A DNA stretch of 64,000 bases from Chrysopilus asiliformis (GCA_964034945.1 OZ035960.1:89307848-89371847), one strand, 5' to 3'. Shown: positions 8,980 to 20,319, numbered from the stretch's first letter. The notes: generated by a model from the sequence alone, not told the origin. A program made the numbers and translations.

Positions 8980-11278
8980 AGAATTCTTAAAACGTTTTCC
9001 ATTAAAGTTAAGCAACCAGAAGCGAAAGGTGGAATAGATTAAGTAGAAATTTTAGTTAATATTTCAAAAGTTCAAAACATGAGTGACTGGCCTAATGGAT
9101 GCTAAAAGGTAAAAGATTTATTTTCTGATTTGTGGTTGTTTATTTTTCTTTTTCAATGTGGTTAACGTAAATATTTTTCACAAGAACTTCAAGAAACGGC
9201 TAACTAAAGTCTAGACTATCTTTTAAGAATAGTCTTTCATAATTAAATTTGAAATACACATAAATTCAACTAAATTTCATTTTCAAATGATTCTAAAAAA
9301 AATACCACCCGTCTGCATATTTTTTTTTTGTTTAATTTTTCAGTTTCATATCGAATGGACGTATTTTCTGTTACCTATGACCAAACCAATTAAAAGAAGT
9401 AGTGGGTTTTACGACTTGGTTTCAGTCATGATGCCCAAAAATTAGTCGCTAAAACAACACCAAGATCAATGAGGCCGCCGTGTAAGGTATGATGTCCATC
9501 AAGTCGATTGCAGTGAGGACCAAGCGGCACTGGTGATCTGAATTATGCCCTTATAGTCGTATTAGCTTGCATATCCATATTTGCCTCGTTGAAGTTTTTT
9601 GAACAAGTCTTTTTGCACAAAAAAACAATAAAAAAAACATAAAACTTCTGAAAAAAAAATTTTTTATGCCTTCAGGACCTCCCGCTTCGAGTTCTGAAAT
9701 TCTAACTCCTTATTTGTGAACAGCGACCCCAAAAACCTAAAGCCAGTTTTTCTGAAAAAAAATGAGAAAAGGATATTTGCGATATCCTTACAGCGGAGTG
9801 TGGCAACAGTTGCGTCAAACCACGAGCATTTCGAAGTATTCAACATTTCGAATCTTTAAATGTGGTTCATATTGACAGAAATCTTCCCATATCCAAAAAA
9901 TAATGAAAGATTTTCAAATTAACACATTGGTTAATAAAAAAAGGTTTTGCTGTTGTTTCAAAAACCGATAAAACACCTTAGATAAAAACCATTGTTCATT
10001 AAAGTTTCTTGCCTTTCAAAAGGAAAATCCCTCATAAATAGCCTTTCTATTGTCATTCGAAATTTCCATTTAACGACAGCCATTCAAGTCCAATTAATAG
10101 CAATTTGCAAGTTTCGTTCTTATGTAATTACGTTTTACTTATTTGGTTTTCGCATAGTTGAATCAAATCCCATCGACAAAGTCACAGATGAATCACAACT
10201 CCCACCCCCGATGTGTCCCAGACGAACCCTTGTTTCATCAAATAAATTTATGGATCGAAGAGATTTTCTCGTTTGCTTATGGGCAGTTTCGAAGATGCAC
10301 GATCGGGGTTGGTTTGGGGGTGGCTATGGTACAGGTCTAATAAGAAACATGTTGATTATGGTCTTTTGATGTGTCGAATGTCAAGTTAACCCTTTGAGGG
10401 TTCGCTTTTAATAGGATGGGCGGCGTCGATGGTGTCCTTAATTCTCTGGTTTGCCACAGGAAACTGAAAGGACATTCATTGGGATAGAAGAGCTAAAATT
10501 CAGAAAGCCCCATCGGTAGATGCGGAAAATTGTGACCTTGTGCCAGGATATTGGCCCATGAGAACAATGAGTGGCAAGGATGTGCTCCTGCTGCTGCTTC
10601 TGTCTCCTCATCAGGTAATTCAATAATGTGTCCTTTATTAAGTTTGTCCCGCTTGGATACCAAACGCCTACTTTGCTTCAGTTTAGTATGGAAACATAGT
10701 AGAAAATTAACTTGTTGCCGTTGAGAATAAATCGTTAAGAGGGGAAATTGGATGACGAGCATGAAGCTAAAGACTTAATAGATTCAGTATAGGCATATAG
10801 GGCTAAATTTGTACCCATGTAGCATAAATTTAATACCATAAGGGAGTGGGACAGATGAAAGTAAATGGGAAAATTAATCGATCGATGGGGAATGATGTCC
10901 GGTTGTCCCTTGGGAGCAATGTTGTCTTGCATAGCTAATCGATACAGAATTTGGGACAGTCCTACACTCGAAAAGGGAAAATATGGTTAAGTAAGGGAAA
11001 TTTATTGACGAAGAACAAAAGACTGGTAAAGACATGTCTAATTCGATCACAATTTATTGATTTGATTTTCCTTTCGTTTTCCGTTCAATTTTTAAATTTC
11101 TTCCACAGTTTCCAAATGCAATATAGTTCGTAGATTTTCTGTTGTTTGAAATTTAAATTCGAATAAACGATTTAAAATCGCATAATATTCTTAAGTTATA
11201 CGAAAAATCACATTAATCGCATAATATTCTTAAGTGTGTCGCCCTTCAAACTTCTCGAATAAGTTTACGCCCGCATTA
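8980..11278. other. AT-rich region between gypsy and hAT elements
   Basis: About 2.3 kb with no recognisable gene. Short frames at 9992-10369 (125 codons) and 10493-10762 (minus, 89 codons) have no recognised motif. The only repeat noticed is a family-B fragment at 9655-9850. The direct repeat CGCATAATATTCTTAAGT occurs at 11178-11195 and 11218-11235. Confidence 0.5.
9655..9850 (-). repeat. dispersed repeat family B fragment
   Basis: Carries the phrases typical of this family on the minus strand: a unit beginning GGTCCTG, GGATATCGCAAATATCC, a run ending in GAAAAACTGG, and TTTTTGGGGTCGCTG. Related copies lie at 20405-20790, 45405-45700, 51240-51830, 53860-54112 and 63340-63615. Confidence 0.6.
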
Positions 11279-11637
11279 CTCTGCACCATAGTCGGGCGTT
11301 TTCAATTCCCATTCAATTTCAATTCCCATTCACTTACTGAATGGTATTTGAAATTGTCACTCCATTACCATTCAGTAGTGAATGGTAATGGCCAAAAAAT
11401 TCAACTCTCCATTCACTGAATGGGAATGTCAATCCATTTCCATTCCCATTCGATTTGAGTTGAGATTTTATGATTTTAAGTGAATGGTAATTCAATTTAG
11501 TCAAATGATTTTTTTATATGGAAAAATGCTCGAAATCGATCGAAATGAGGGAAAAGTTAATTTGCCTCAAAACGACAGGACCGATTTTTAACCGACTTCC
11601 AAAAAAAGGAGGAGGTTATCAATTCGTTTTGGTCAAA

Positions 11638-11639
11638 CT

Positions 11640-11670
<31 letters not shown>

Positions 11671-11675
11671 TTTTA
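11638..11675. repeat. (TTTA)n microsatellite
   Basis: About nine uninterrupted TTTA copies, immediately after the phrase ACCGACTTCCAAAAAAAGGA (11589-11608), a phrase seen in many insect repeats. Confidence 0.9.
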
Positions 11676-11785
11676 TATCTGTATGTTCACGCAGTACTTG
11701 GGTGCCGTTGCATGGATTTTGTTGAAACGTTGGTGGATGACAGAGTTCACTCCCTAGTTGGTCCCATTTTAATTTCCCCTCTCTC

Positions 11786-12850
11786 CGACGTTTCCCGGCC
11801 TTCCCCTCCCCTGTCAACTCCCAATCGGATGGTCCGATCGATCTGAAAATTTGTATGCGTACATTTTGGGGGACGGCTAGTGTTTTCCCCTTATATATTT
11901 TCCCCTACCCCTTTCGCTTCTTAACACCTCCCCTGCCAACTCTCAATCGGATGGTGCGATCGATCTGAAAATTTGTATGCGTACATTTTGGGGGACGGCT
12001 ATTGTTCTCCCCTTATCTATTTTCCCCTACCCCTTTCGCTTCTTAACCCCTCCCCTATCAACTCCCAATCGGTAGGTCCGATCGATCTGAAAATTTGTAT
12101 GCTCACATTTTGGGGGACGGCTAGTGTTTTCCCCTTATCTATTTTCCCCCACCCCTTTCGCTTCTTAACCCCTCCCCTATCAACTCCCAATCGGTAGGTC
12201 CGATCGATCTGAAAATTTGTATGCTCACATTTTGGGGGACGGGTAGTGTTTTCCCCTTATCTATTTTCCCCTACCCCTTTCGCTTCTTAACCCCTCCCCT
12301 GTCAACTCCCAATCGGATGGTCCGATCGGTCTGAAAATTTGTATGCGTACCTTTTTGGGGGACGGCTAGTGTTTTCCCCTTATCTATTTTCCCCTACCCC
12401 TTTCGCTTCTTAACCCCTCCCCTGTCAACTCCCAATCGGATGGTCCGATCGGTCTGAAAATTTGTATGCGTACCTTTTTGGGGGACGGCTATTGTTCTCC
12501 CCTTATCTATTTTCCCCTACCCCTTTCGCTTCTTAACCCCTCCCCTATCAACTCCCAATCGGTAGGTCCGATCGATCTGAAAATTTGTATGCTCACATTT
12601 TGGGGGACGGCTAGTGTTTTCCCCTTATCTATTTTCCCCCACCCCTTTCGCTTCTTAACCCCTCCCCTATCAACTCCCAATCGGATGGTCCGATCGATCT
12701 GAAAATTTGTATGCTCACATTTTGGGGGACGGCTAGTGTTTTCCCCTTATCTATTTTCCCCTACCCCTTTCGCTTCTTAACCCCTCCCCTGTCCACTAAT
12801 CGGATGGTCCGATCGGTCTGAAAATTTTTATGCGTATATTTTGGGGGGCA
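11786..12850 (+). repeat. 122-bp tandem satellite, about nine units
   Basis: The word AATCGG recurs at 11823, 11945, 12067, 12189, 12311, 12434, 12557, 12679 and 12798, spacings 122, 122, 122, 122, 123, 123, 122 and 119. Units contain GATCGATCTGAAAATTTGTA and CTTTTCCCCTA-type pyrimidine stretches. Units 2-4 and 6-8 resemble each other more than their neighbours (shared GGCTATTGTTCTCC in units 2 and 6), pointing to a four-unit (489-bp) duplication. The last unit is shortened and decays after 12830. Open frames at 11973-12197 and 12466-12702 are by-products of the repeat. Confidence 0.93.
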
Positions 12851-13085
12851 GCGAATCCTTCAACCCTCAAATTTTCCAGATAAAAAACAAACACATATGG
12901 GGGTTTTTAGGGTCGCCTAATCCAATTCTAATGTTTAGAAGTCTGTAAGGTTAACGAAAGGTTTCTGTCGATCTAAAAAATGTTGGTGACGACCCCCAAA
13001 ATTTTTGCTGTCGACCTCTAAAATTTAGTTTACAACTTACTGTTGCCATCCCTAAAAATTCGCTGTTTGGAACGATCAAAGTTTT

Positions 13086-13549
13086 GCTCTACCCATTTCC
13101 TAACATTAAATAGGTATATCCTATAATATAATACGAGGACTGTCGTCCTTTTGTCTGCCAGTCTGTCTGTTGCACAATGGATCTCGAAAACAGGCCTAAC
13201 GATTTTCATGAAACTTGGGTGTTAGGGATTTTCGGGGACAAAAATACGATCTAGATAGGTATCCCCTCTGAGAAAATTCCCCTTCGACACCCCTCGCCCG
13301 GTATCTTCGAATTCGGTGGTCCGATCTTAATGCAGCTTTACAGTATTACTAAGAAGGCTAAGGGGTTTGATTTTCCACTACAAAACCTGACTTTTCCCTC
13401 CCCTCGATACCCCTCGCCTGGTATCTTCGAATTGGCTGGTCCGATCTTAATGAAACTTTCCAGTGACACTAAGGGGGTTGAAGGCTATCGATTCGTAACG
13501 CCGTTTTCGCACGTGGGGCGCAGCTCTACCCATTTCCTAACATTAAATA
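13086..13549. repeat. repeat unit flanked by 27-bp direct repeats
   Basis: The word GCTCTACCCATTTCC and the next 12 bases occur at 13086-13112 and again at 13523-13549. Between them is a microsatellite-anchored repeat (TGTCTGCCAGTCTGTCTGTT near 13153) followed by two related subunits, each with CGGTATCTTCGAATT-like text and CCGATCTTAATG. It has the same plan as families A-E described below. Confidence 0.7.
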
Positions 13550-13592
13550 TATCTATATAATGTATATACCAAAAATCACTAAAAATTATAAA

Positions 13593-14098
13593 ATAAAAAA
13601 CTTTTTAAAAAAAAGTAAAAAAAACCGACTTAAAAATGCACTAAAAAGGAAAAAATAATTTTTTTGGAAGTTGGTGCCAAAATAGAAACAAACAATTTGC
13701 TCTCTTTTATTGTACAATCTAAAAGTATTAAAATACATATTGAATGGGTTTTATATTCCCCAAATTTTGAATATCGATTCTTGTCACTATAAAAAATTTA
13801 TTTTTATCACATCGAATATTTGCAATGCATTAAACGAAACGCGGGATGTAAAAATTATAGTCATTGTGATATTTTAACCGCGAGTCTATTGTACATAAAA
13901 GTACTCGACAACTGTAAAAAGCTTTTGATTGTCTTAACAATTCTTGTTACAATAAAATTATTTGTAACACTCAAGAAATATGAATAGAAGTCCTCTTTAA
14001 GTTTCTATTTTGGCACCAACTTCCAAAAAAATTATTTTTTCCTTTTTAGTGCATTTTTAAGTCGGTTTTTTTTACTTTTTTTTAAAAAGTTTTTTTAT
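13593..14098. repeat. foldback element with ~97-bp inverted arms
   Basis: Arms 13593-13689 and 14001-14098 are almost perfect inverted copies, containing AAAACCGACTTAAAAATGCA and GGAAGTTGGTGCCAAAATAG on the left arm. The 311-bp centre is AT-rich with no gene. The arm sequence GCACTAAAAAGGAAAAAATA recurs in modified form in the foldback at 51027-51225, so this is a dispersed family. Confidence 0.85.
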
Positions 14099-14159
14099 GA
14101 TCCATATCACATTGGATAGGGATCAGTGTGGCCTATAGTACTAGATATGAGGCATTCTG

Positions 14160-15273
14160 GAAAAACCAAAATGGCGGCTGTTAGACGCCATTTTGTCCAA
14201 ATTACCCCTATAAAGGCCCATCAAGATAGGTATCAAATGAAAGAGCTCTGGAAGAAACTTACAAATATCTATATCATGGGTATCAAAAAACCAAAATGGC
14301 GGCTGTTAGACGACATTTTGTCCAAAATACCCCAATAAAGACCCATCAAGATGGGTATCAAATGAAAGAGCTCTGGAAGAAACTTACAAATATCTATATC
14401 ATGGGTAGCAAAAAAACAAAATGGCGGCTGTTAGACGACATTTTGTCCAAATTACCCCAATAAAGACCCATTAAGATGGATATCAAATGAAAGAGCTCTG
14501 GAAGAAACTTATAAATATCTATAACATATTTATCAAAAACCAAAATGGCGGCTATTAGACGCCATTTTGTCCAAAATACCCCAATAAAGACCCATCAAGA
14601 TGGGTATCAAATGAAAGAGCTCTGGAGGAAACTTATAAATATCCATAACATGGTTATCAAAAAAAAGAAAATGGCGACCAAACACCGTAATAAAGATCCA
14701 TCAAGATGGGTATCAAATGAAAGAGTTTGGGAGGAAACTTATAAATCCCTATGTTTTATTTTTTTTTTGAAGAAACAATTGACTTATTTTTTATTTTATT
14801 CAATTTTGCTTTCATGAAAAATTAGTGATAATGAAAGCAAAATTGAATAAAATAAAAAATAAGTCAATTGTTTCTTCAAAAAAAAAAAATAAAACATAGG
14901 GATTTATAAGTTTCCTCCCAAACTCTTTCATTTGATACCCATCTTGATGGATCTTTATTACGGTGTTTGGTCGCCATTTTCTTTTTTTTGATAACCATGT
15001 TATGGATATTTATAAGTTTCCTCCAGAGCTCTTTCATTTGATACCCATCTTGATGGGTCTTTATTGGGGTATTTTGGACAAAATGGCGTCTAATAGCCGC
15101 CATTTTGGTTTTTGATAAATATGTTATAGATATTTATAAGTTTCTTCCAGAGCTCTTTCATTTGATATCCATCTTAATGGGTCTTTATTGGGGTAATTTG
15201 GACAAAATGTCGTCTAACAGCCGCCATTTTGTTTTTTTGCTACCCATGATATAGATATTTGTAAGTTTCTTCC
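14160..15273. repeat. ~900-bp near-perfect palindrome built of ~124-bp tandem units
   Basis: Arms 14375-14815 and 14831-15273 are reverse complements over about 440 bp, with a 15-nt loop and apparently only small length differences in the A/T runs. The left arm is preceded by two more direct copies of the unit (CAAAATGGCGGCTGTTAGAC at about 14168 and 14293). Each unit contains GGGTATCAAATGAAAGAGCT. A frame of 70-90 codons appears in identical form on both strands as a result. A transcript would fold into a long hairpin. Inverted-dimer artefacts of sequencing or assembly must be excluded. Confidence 0.9.
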
Positions 15274-15454
15274 TACTCCTACTGAATGGTAATGGAGTGA
15301 CAATTTCAAATACCATTCAGTAAGTGAATGGGAATGGAATTTTGAATGCATTCAATTTTGAATTGAATCCGCCCAACTCTGCTCTGCACCAACCAGTGCT
15401 ATGCCGGTTTTTTTAAGTAAAGCAATTTACAAAGTTTTTACACGTACAACATTA

Positions 15455-16200
15455 CGCCTAAAACATAAGAAAAGCTACAATTGCCAGGGGCCAATCGTCA
15501 AATACTCTACATGATGATAGAGGAAATGTTTTTTTTAAATCGATTTGTATAGGAGAGGGGGAAAGGAGTGGACCGATTGGATTTTGATGTATAGAACGGT
15601 TATGTAAAATCATATTCTAAACAGATTTTGACTTTATAAATTTTTCAATACAACTCACAGTTTTCGAGAAAATAGAAAATTAGTATTCAGTTTGTCTTGG
15701 GGAGGGAGGAAGGAGTGATCCAACTGGATTTTGATGTACAGATAGGTTATGTAAAATCGTATTCTAAACACATTTCATCTGTGTAAATTTTACGATACGA
15801 AAAAGTATTTCATTTGTATGGGAGAGGGGCGAAGCAGTAGCCTGATTGGATTTTGATGTATGGCTGAGTTATGTAAAATCCTATTCTAAATACATTTTAT
15901 CTTTATAAATTTTTTGGTATGACTCATCGTTTTCGAGAAAATCGCAAAAAACTATTTCGTTGGTATGGGGGATCGGGAAGGAATGGTCCAAGTTTGCCCG
16001 TTCAAGAACTTAGCCTAGCCATTTAAAAGAAACGTAACTGTACAAAATTTCAAGTCTGTAGCTCAATCCTTTCGAAAGTTATGGTGTTCACAGATAGACA
16101 GACGAACGGACAGACGGACGGACATGCAAAAATCAAAATCTTTTGTCATCACTACAACCCTGATGTAGTTAATTTTTGTGTCCTATAATTGGTTCGATCC
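15455..16200 (+). repeat. dispersed repeat family A, near full length
   Basis: Begins with ACAATTGCCAGGGGCCAATC. Three to four diverged units of about 140 bp follow, each with GGATTTTGATGTA, TTATGTAAAATC and TTTTCGAGAAAAT. It ends with AGCTCAATCCTTTCGAAAGT and an imperfect (CAGA)n tract near 16094-16125. Other copies lie at 17600-18095 (minus), 22630-22720, 23436-24015, 34575-34895 and 49170-49440. No long frame; the function is unknown. Confidence 0.75.
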
Positions 16201-16423
16201 GTTACAAACGGTATACTAAATCTAATATACTCCTATATGCTGCGCACCTACAGTTTTACATGAATTGCGAACTATGAATGAATTACAACATTTGTAAGGT
16301 TTTCACGTTGCAGCCTGTCAACAGCAGATGTCGTGATAGGAATTTAGATCCATGATGTCGTTAATACAAAGCGGAAATAATTACTACTCATTTTAATAAA
16401 GTTGAGTGGACTTGCATGACAGT

Positions 16424-16497
16424 GTGGCGCAGACGAGATTTTCACAAGAGACCTCTGGATTACACACAATGTGTCTTACCACTTGAGCGACACTGCC
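16424..16497 (-). other. degenerate tRNA-like segment, possible SINE head
   Basis: On the minus strand GGCAGTGTCGCTCAAGTGGT resembles a tRNA 5' half with an A box. About 35 nt later AGAGGTCTCTTGTGAAAATC resembles a T arm with a decayed B box, ending in GCGCCAC. The acceptor stem pairs poorly, so it is not a functional tRNA gene. It may be the head of a tRNA-derived SINE whose body runs toward lower coordinates. Confidence 0.3.
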
Positions 16498-17131
16498 GAT
16501 TCACTAGCTAGATTACAACCAGCAAATATCAAAAAAAAACTTAAATCGACGCTTCCTTTTTTTGGTCACATCGCCCTGAATATTGAGTAACCACTTTTGT
16601 CCACCTCCCCCATACAAATAAAGAAATTTCATTTTGTTGGCACAAGGGAGTTTATCGCTGAGCACGTCAAAAATCTTAAATTTCAGTTCTTTTTCTCGAA
16701 AAGCTCCACGAAAGTGAAATTTAGATAGACTTGAACCTGGCGACGACGCGACTGGTCTACATATAGGATTTTCGAGGGGAATTCCCTCTAAAATATTGTA
16801 AGCCTATAGTAGCAGAGACAAAACTTGTTATGTTTCAAGAAAAGCAAAGACGATTAATATTTTTTATCTATTAAAAATCCTTCAAATTTCAATATGACAA
16901 CCTTAAAGAGTATCTTGTGAAAAACCGCCATTGATTAAAGCTTTCAACTCCTACCGAATAAGCTGTAGAACCATTGCCGTCTGCCATTTCTTGTTTTCAG
17001 TCAGGATATTATTACCTACATAATTAGGAAGACGGCATCCAAAAACATGGATAAATAAACATTAATATTTTCTTCATGGAAATGTTAATAAAATTACATT
17101 TATTTCCATAGTAACAATATTCCTACTTGAC
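16498..17131. other. unannotated AT-rich stretch
   Basis: No gene or clear repeat was recognised in about 630 bases. Confidence 0.5.
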
Positions 17132-18367
17132 TAGGGTGACCATTCGTGCCGGATTTAGGCATGTTGTTGCAGCGTCTCGGAAACTAAACGGGTATCTACT
17201 GTTGTAACTCTTTGATCTTTAAAAAATTGTACCTGGAAATAGCAAAATGTTCGCCGGCGGCGCAGTTTTTCAGGAACCATTACGCCTAGAACATATTTCT
17301 TTAAAACATCGCCTGGTACGCTTTTCATTAAATATTTATCTTAGTGGGACCTTTCTTTCGTCCCACTAGATATATATTTATACATAGGTGCACAAAATGA
17401 ACAAAACCATTAAAGAACAAACCATTAAAGAACAAAACCATTAAGAACAAAGAACAAAACCAACATGATTTTCACATAAAAACAAAAAGTGTGTGTTTTG
17501 ACCTCCGCTGAACCCTGACTCACCGAACTGACTCACCGAACCCCTGGGGTTCGATCGAACCCAGGTTAAGAACTACTGCTCTATATGATATATTACATAG
17601 CAGTGTTATAGACGATATAAGATTTTGATTTTCTCATGTCCATCCGTCTGTCCTTGAATACCATGACTTTCGAAAGGATTGAGCTACAGCCTTGAAATTT
17701 TATATACTTGCGTTTCTCGTAAAGGGCAAGGCTAAGTTCTTAAACGGACAAAATCGGACAAATATTTCCCCCCTCTTCGAAACAGTTATTTTGAGTTTTC
17801 TCGAAAACGGTAGGTCGTATTGAAAAATTTATAAAGATTAAATGTGCTTAGAATAGTGTTTTACATAACTCGTCCATACATCGAAATCCAATCAGAGCGA
17901 TCATTCCCTCTTCTCCCACACAAATGATTTTTTTTTCACAGAAATTCAGTTCTCCCACACAAATGAATTTTTCAACAAAAATTCTTCCACAAAAATGATT
18001 TTTTTTCACAAAAATTATTGTCTGTCCTCACATACAGTATTTGACGATTTGCCCCTGGCAATTGTGACTTGCCTTATGTTTTTATTTATAACCACAAACA
18101 AAAATTGAAACAAACCTTCTTGCCTTTTGCTGGGGTTTCAAAATTTTCGGACCTACAGAAATCCATTTTTATCAATATGGAAAATAAAAAAAAAATCTCC
18201 AGGGGCCTATTTGCCTTCATACGACCATGACAGTTTGACAGTTGTCCGAATTTTTTACTTGTTGAGCAGTTTTTGATGAATTTCGGGGTATTTCCTCACG
18301 TAATCCCCTTCCCCCCGTAGTTTTCTCCCCCCTAGGATTCACGCCTATAAAAAATATGGTCACCCTA
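17132..18367. mobile_element. possible element with TAGGGTGACCAT inverted ends
   Basis: TAGGGTGACCAT at 17132 faces its reverse complement ending at 18367. The left end continues with text shared with 19649 (GGATTTAGGCATGTTGTTGC). No matching target duplication was found, so the two ends may not belong to one insertion. Inside are a minus-strand family-A copy and a short end-like sequence at about 17538-17578 (read inward CAGTAGTTCTTAACCTGGGT) that looks like the terminus of another hAT element. Confidence 0.4.
17600..18095 (-). repeat. dispersed repeat family A, inverted copy
   Basis: Contains the reverse complements of the family's landmarks: ATGACTTTCGAAAGGATTGA at 17663, TTTTCTCGAAAACGGTA, then units with CATCGAAATCCAATC, ending with ATTTGACGATTTGCCCCTGG at 18039. 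This is the opposite orientation to 15455-16200. Confidence 0.75.
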
Positions 18368-19648
18368 CTATAATTGGAGTCTATAAAATGTTTGCCTCTC
18401 CAATCGTTTGCCGAACCAACCCAAAATAAATATGAGCACCTTACATTTGAGTGATGTTTGCTGATGTGTCGGTTTATCAAATATGAATATATGGTTTTAG
18501 TGATATAATTAATTGAATGTACATAAAGTATCATTCCATTGAATAAAAATTAAAGAAACATTCAAACATTTCTTAATAGTAAAAAACTGTAAGACTTCAT
18601 TAATTTTATTTGTCCCCCACATAAAGATTTGGCCTTTTCGAAGAAATCTCAATAAAAACCAAAAGATATTTTCGTAGGAGAATGTCAGATAAAAAAAATC
18701 ATACAAGTCGAGATTAATTATTTTTCCTGTAATTCTTATCAAATAATTTAGCAACAGGAGTTTTATTGCAAAAACGCGCATGATTGTCCTTTGAAATCAC
18801 TCGACATGATAATAAATTCCCAAAAGCAAAATGAAAGGAAACCAAATAACTTTCTTAAGTAAAATTCATGTTAAAAGAAAAATATCACAGCACATCTCAA
18901 TGCAGGTTAGACAGGATAATGTTACCAAGTTAAATATGACTCGCAGTGTTTTTGCTATGCTGAATTTCGAATGTTTTTCGTAAAGGTCGCTGAATAATTT
19001 TTCCTTTGATACGGGAACCTCGGGCTCATTAATCAACTCTACTCTTGAAAAAAAAATACTCTACTCTTAGCAAAAATATATTCAGGATTTTTTTTCGTTG
19101 TCGCCGGAAAGGTGAAATCAGACTTCATGGCGATTTCTTGTGTTGTTGGAAAAATCGTTTTCTTGAAATTTTTTTGGGCTAAATTTAGGACAATGTAATG
19201 AAATTAAGACGTCCTGCCAGGAGATCATTTCTTATGATACCAGAAATATTCTTACCGGTGTTTTTCAAGCAACCTCGAAAAATTACTGATTTCTGGAAAC
19301 AAAAGAAGTCGTGCTGGTTTGTCTAAGTGTTAAAGTGGAATAATGAGTCACTTTTTCATTTAAAAAAAAATCAGTTGTGATCAACACACCTCTGCAATAT
19401 TTAGTTTCGGAAAAAATATTTAAAAAAAAACATTTTCCCAAATATCTCAAAAACCTTTAAAAATACGTAAAAATTGTTCAAGGAAAAAATGCAGGAAATC
19501 TTATTTCCTTCTATATCCATTTTTGCCAAAAGAGCATAGTTTTCGAGAGATTTTCAAAAAGCTAGATTTTTCTTGAATATCTTCACCAGCTTCCCTTGCA
19601 TTTTTCTGAATTTCTCAAACAATTTGAATCTTGTTTTTCACTATTACA
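18368..19648. other. unannotated AT-rich stretch
   Basis: No recognised gene. Minus-strand frames at 18217-18534 and 18509-18781 lack motifs and are probably chance. Near 19410-19600 the phrase style (CTCAAAAACC, GTTTTCGAGAGATTTTC) resembles the microsatellite-anchored repeat families, but the match is loose. Confidence 0.45.
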
Positions 19649-19948
19649 TAAGGTGACCATACGTCCTTGAATGCCGGGACAGTCCCGAATTTAGGCATGT
19701 TGTCCCGGCGTTCCGGAAATTAAACTTTTGTTCTTGACTAACGCAATTTAGTGTTGTAAAATCTTATGGCGAATTCGAATCACAGATTCAGAGAATGTTC
19801 TATTTTAGAGTCAAAGACAACCTACTTTATTCAATACAATTTTGTTACTTTTTCTTAAAAAGATTTTAATAATAAATTGTTTGTTTCTAAAAGTTTATAC
19901 CACAATGTTTGTTGTATTTTGAAAACATCATAAGACTCTCGTAATACT

Positions 19949-20200
19949 CAACCGATAAGACTCAACAGACTCCGGTGGGCTGGTCATCTCACTCGGATGA
20001 GTGAAAGTGACGTGGTTCGGAAAGTCTTCTGCGGTAGGTTATTAATAACAAGGCGACGAGGAAGACCCAACCTCAGATAGCAAGACGGCATTGACCAGGA
20101 CGCGAAAAGAATTGGGATGCAAAACTGGAGGACATCGGCACGCGACCGGGACCTCTGGCGAGAGACATTGCGGCGGGCTAACACCGGAAACCGGTTGTAG
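19949..20200 (+). pseudogene. non-LTR retrotransposon ORF2 C-terminal remnant
   Basis: The frame from 19949 reads RLRWAGHLTRM, then RRRGRP, then NWRTSARDRDLWRETLRRA, a pattern well known at the C-terminal end of insect endonuclease/reverse-transcriptase LINE proteins (RWxGHxxRM, GRP, DR..WR). A TAG interrupts it where the family usually has Trp after GRPxLR, and the piece ends at TAG 20198-20200. The RT core is missing, so it is a 5'-truncated dead copy. A second, more decayed copy is on the minus strand at 36440-36598. Confidence 0.75.
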
Positions 20201-20218
20201 TGCCAAAAGAGAGAGATT

Positions 20219-20319
20219 ATAATCACAAACAAAAATTGAACCCTCTGCCCTCTGATGGGGCTTTCAAAAATGTGAAAGCCCCATCAGAAGGCAGAGGGTT
20301 CAATTTTTTTTTGTGATTA
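20219..20319. repeat. short palindrome, ~47-bp arms
   Basis: Arms around 20220-20266 and 20273-20319 pair with one clear mismatch in the GC-rich part (CCCTCTGATGGGGCTTTCA on the left). One arm's text, with ACAAACAAAAATTGAA, also occurs singly near 18093-18115, directly beside the inverted family-A copy. Confidence 0.8.

Larger units (their letters stand above)
11287..15381. mobile_element. 4.1-kb non-autonomous hAT-type element with composite cargo
   Basis: The left end CATAGTCGGGCG and the right end, read inward as CAGAGTTGGGCG, form the outer part of imperfect inverted repeats about 90-100 bp long. One 57-bp block (left about 11317-11373, right about 15284-15341) matches almost base for base. 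The flanks carry the same 8-bp word CTCTGCAC at 11279-11286 and 15382-15389. This fits the hAT 8-bp duplication and its nTnnnnAn preference, as does the CA-G-type terminus. No transposase is visible. The interior holds a TTTA microsatellite, a 122-bp satellite array, a foldback repeat and a giant palindrome, so it must be mobilised in trans if at all. An alternative is two independent ends meeting by rearrangement, but the matching 8-bp flanks argue for one insertion. Confidence 0.75.

Noticed and set aside
8980..11278. Host gene search between the two large elements
   Set aside because: Frames are short and motif-free, and no exon-like pattern with consistent splice sites could be supported by eye.
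11973..12702. Two similar frames (75 and 79 codons) as possible duplicated genes
   Set aside because: They arise from the duplicated satellite block and carry no recognisable protein features.
11786..12850. CRISPR-like regular array
   Set aside because: The 122-bp units are head-to-tail satellite copies with no alternation of conserved repeats and unique spacers, and the surroundings are eukaryotic transposons.
14545..15103. Identical 75-90-codon frames on opposite strands
   Set aside because: Explained entirely by the palindrome. The text consists of tandem repeat units, not a conserved protein.
17132..18367. Confident call of a single transposon
   Set aside because: The ends match, but flanking 8-bp words (TACTTGAC and CTATAATT) do not, so only a tentative element is reported.
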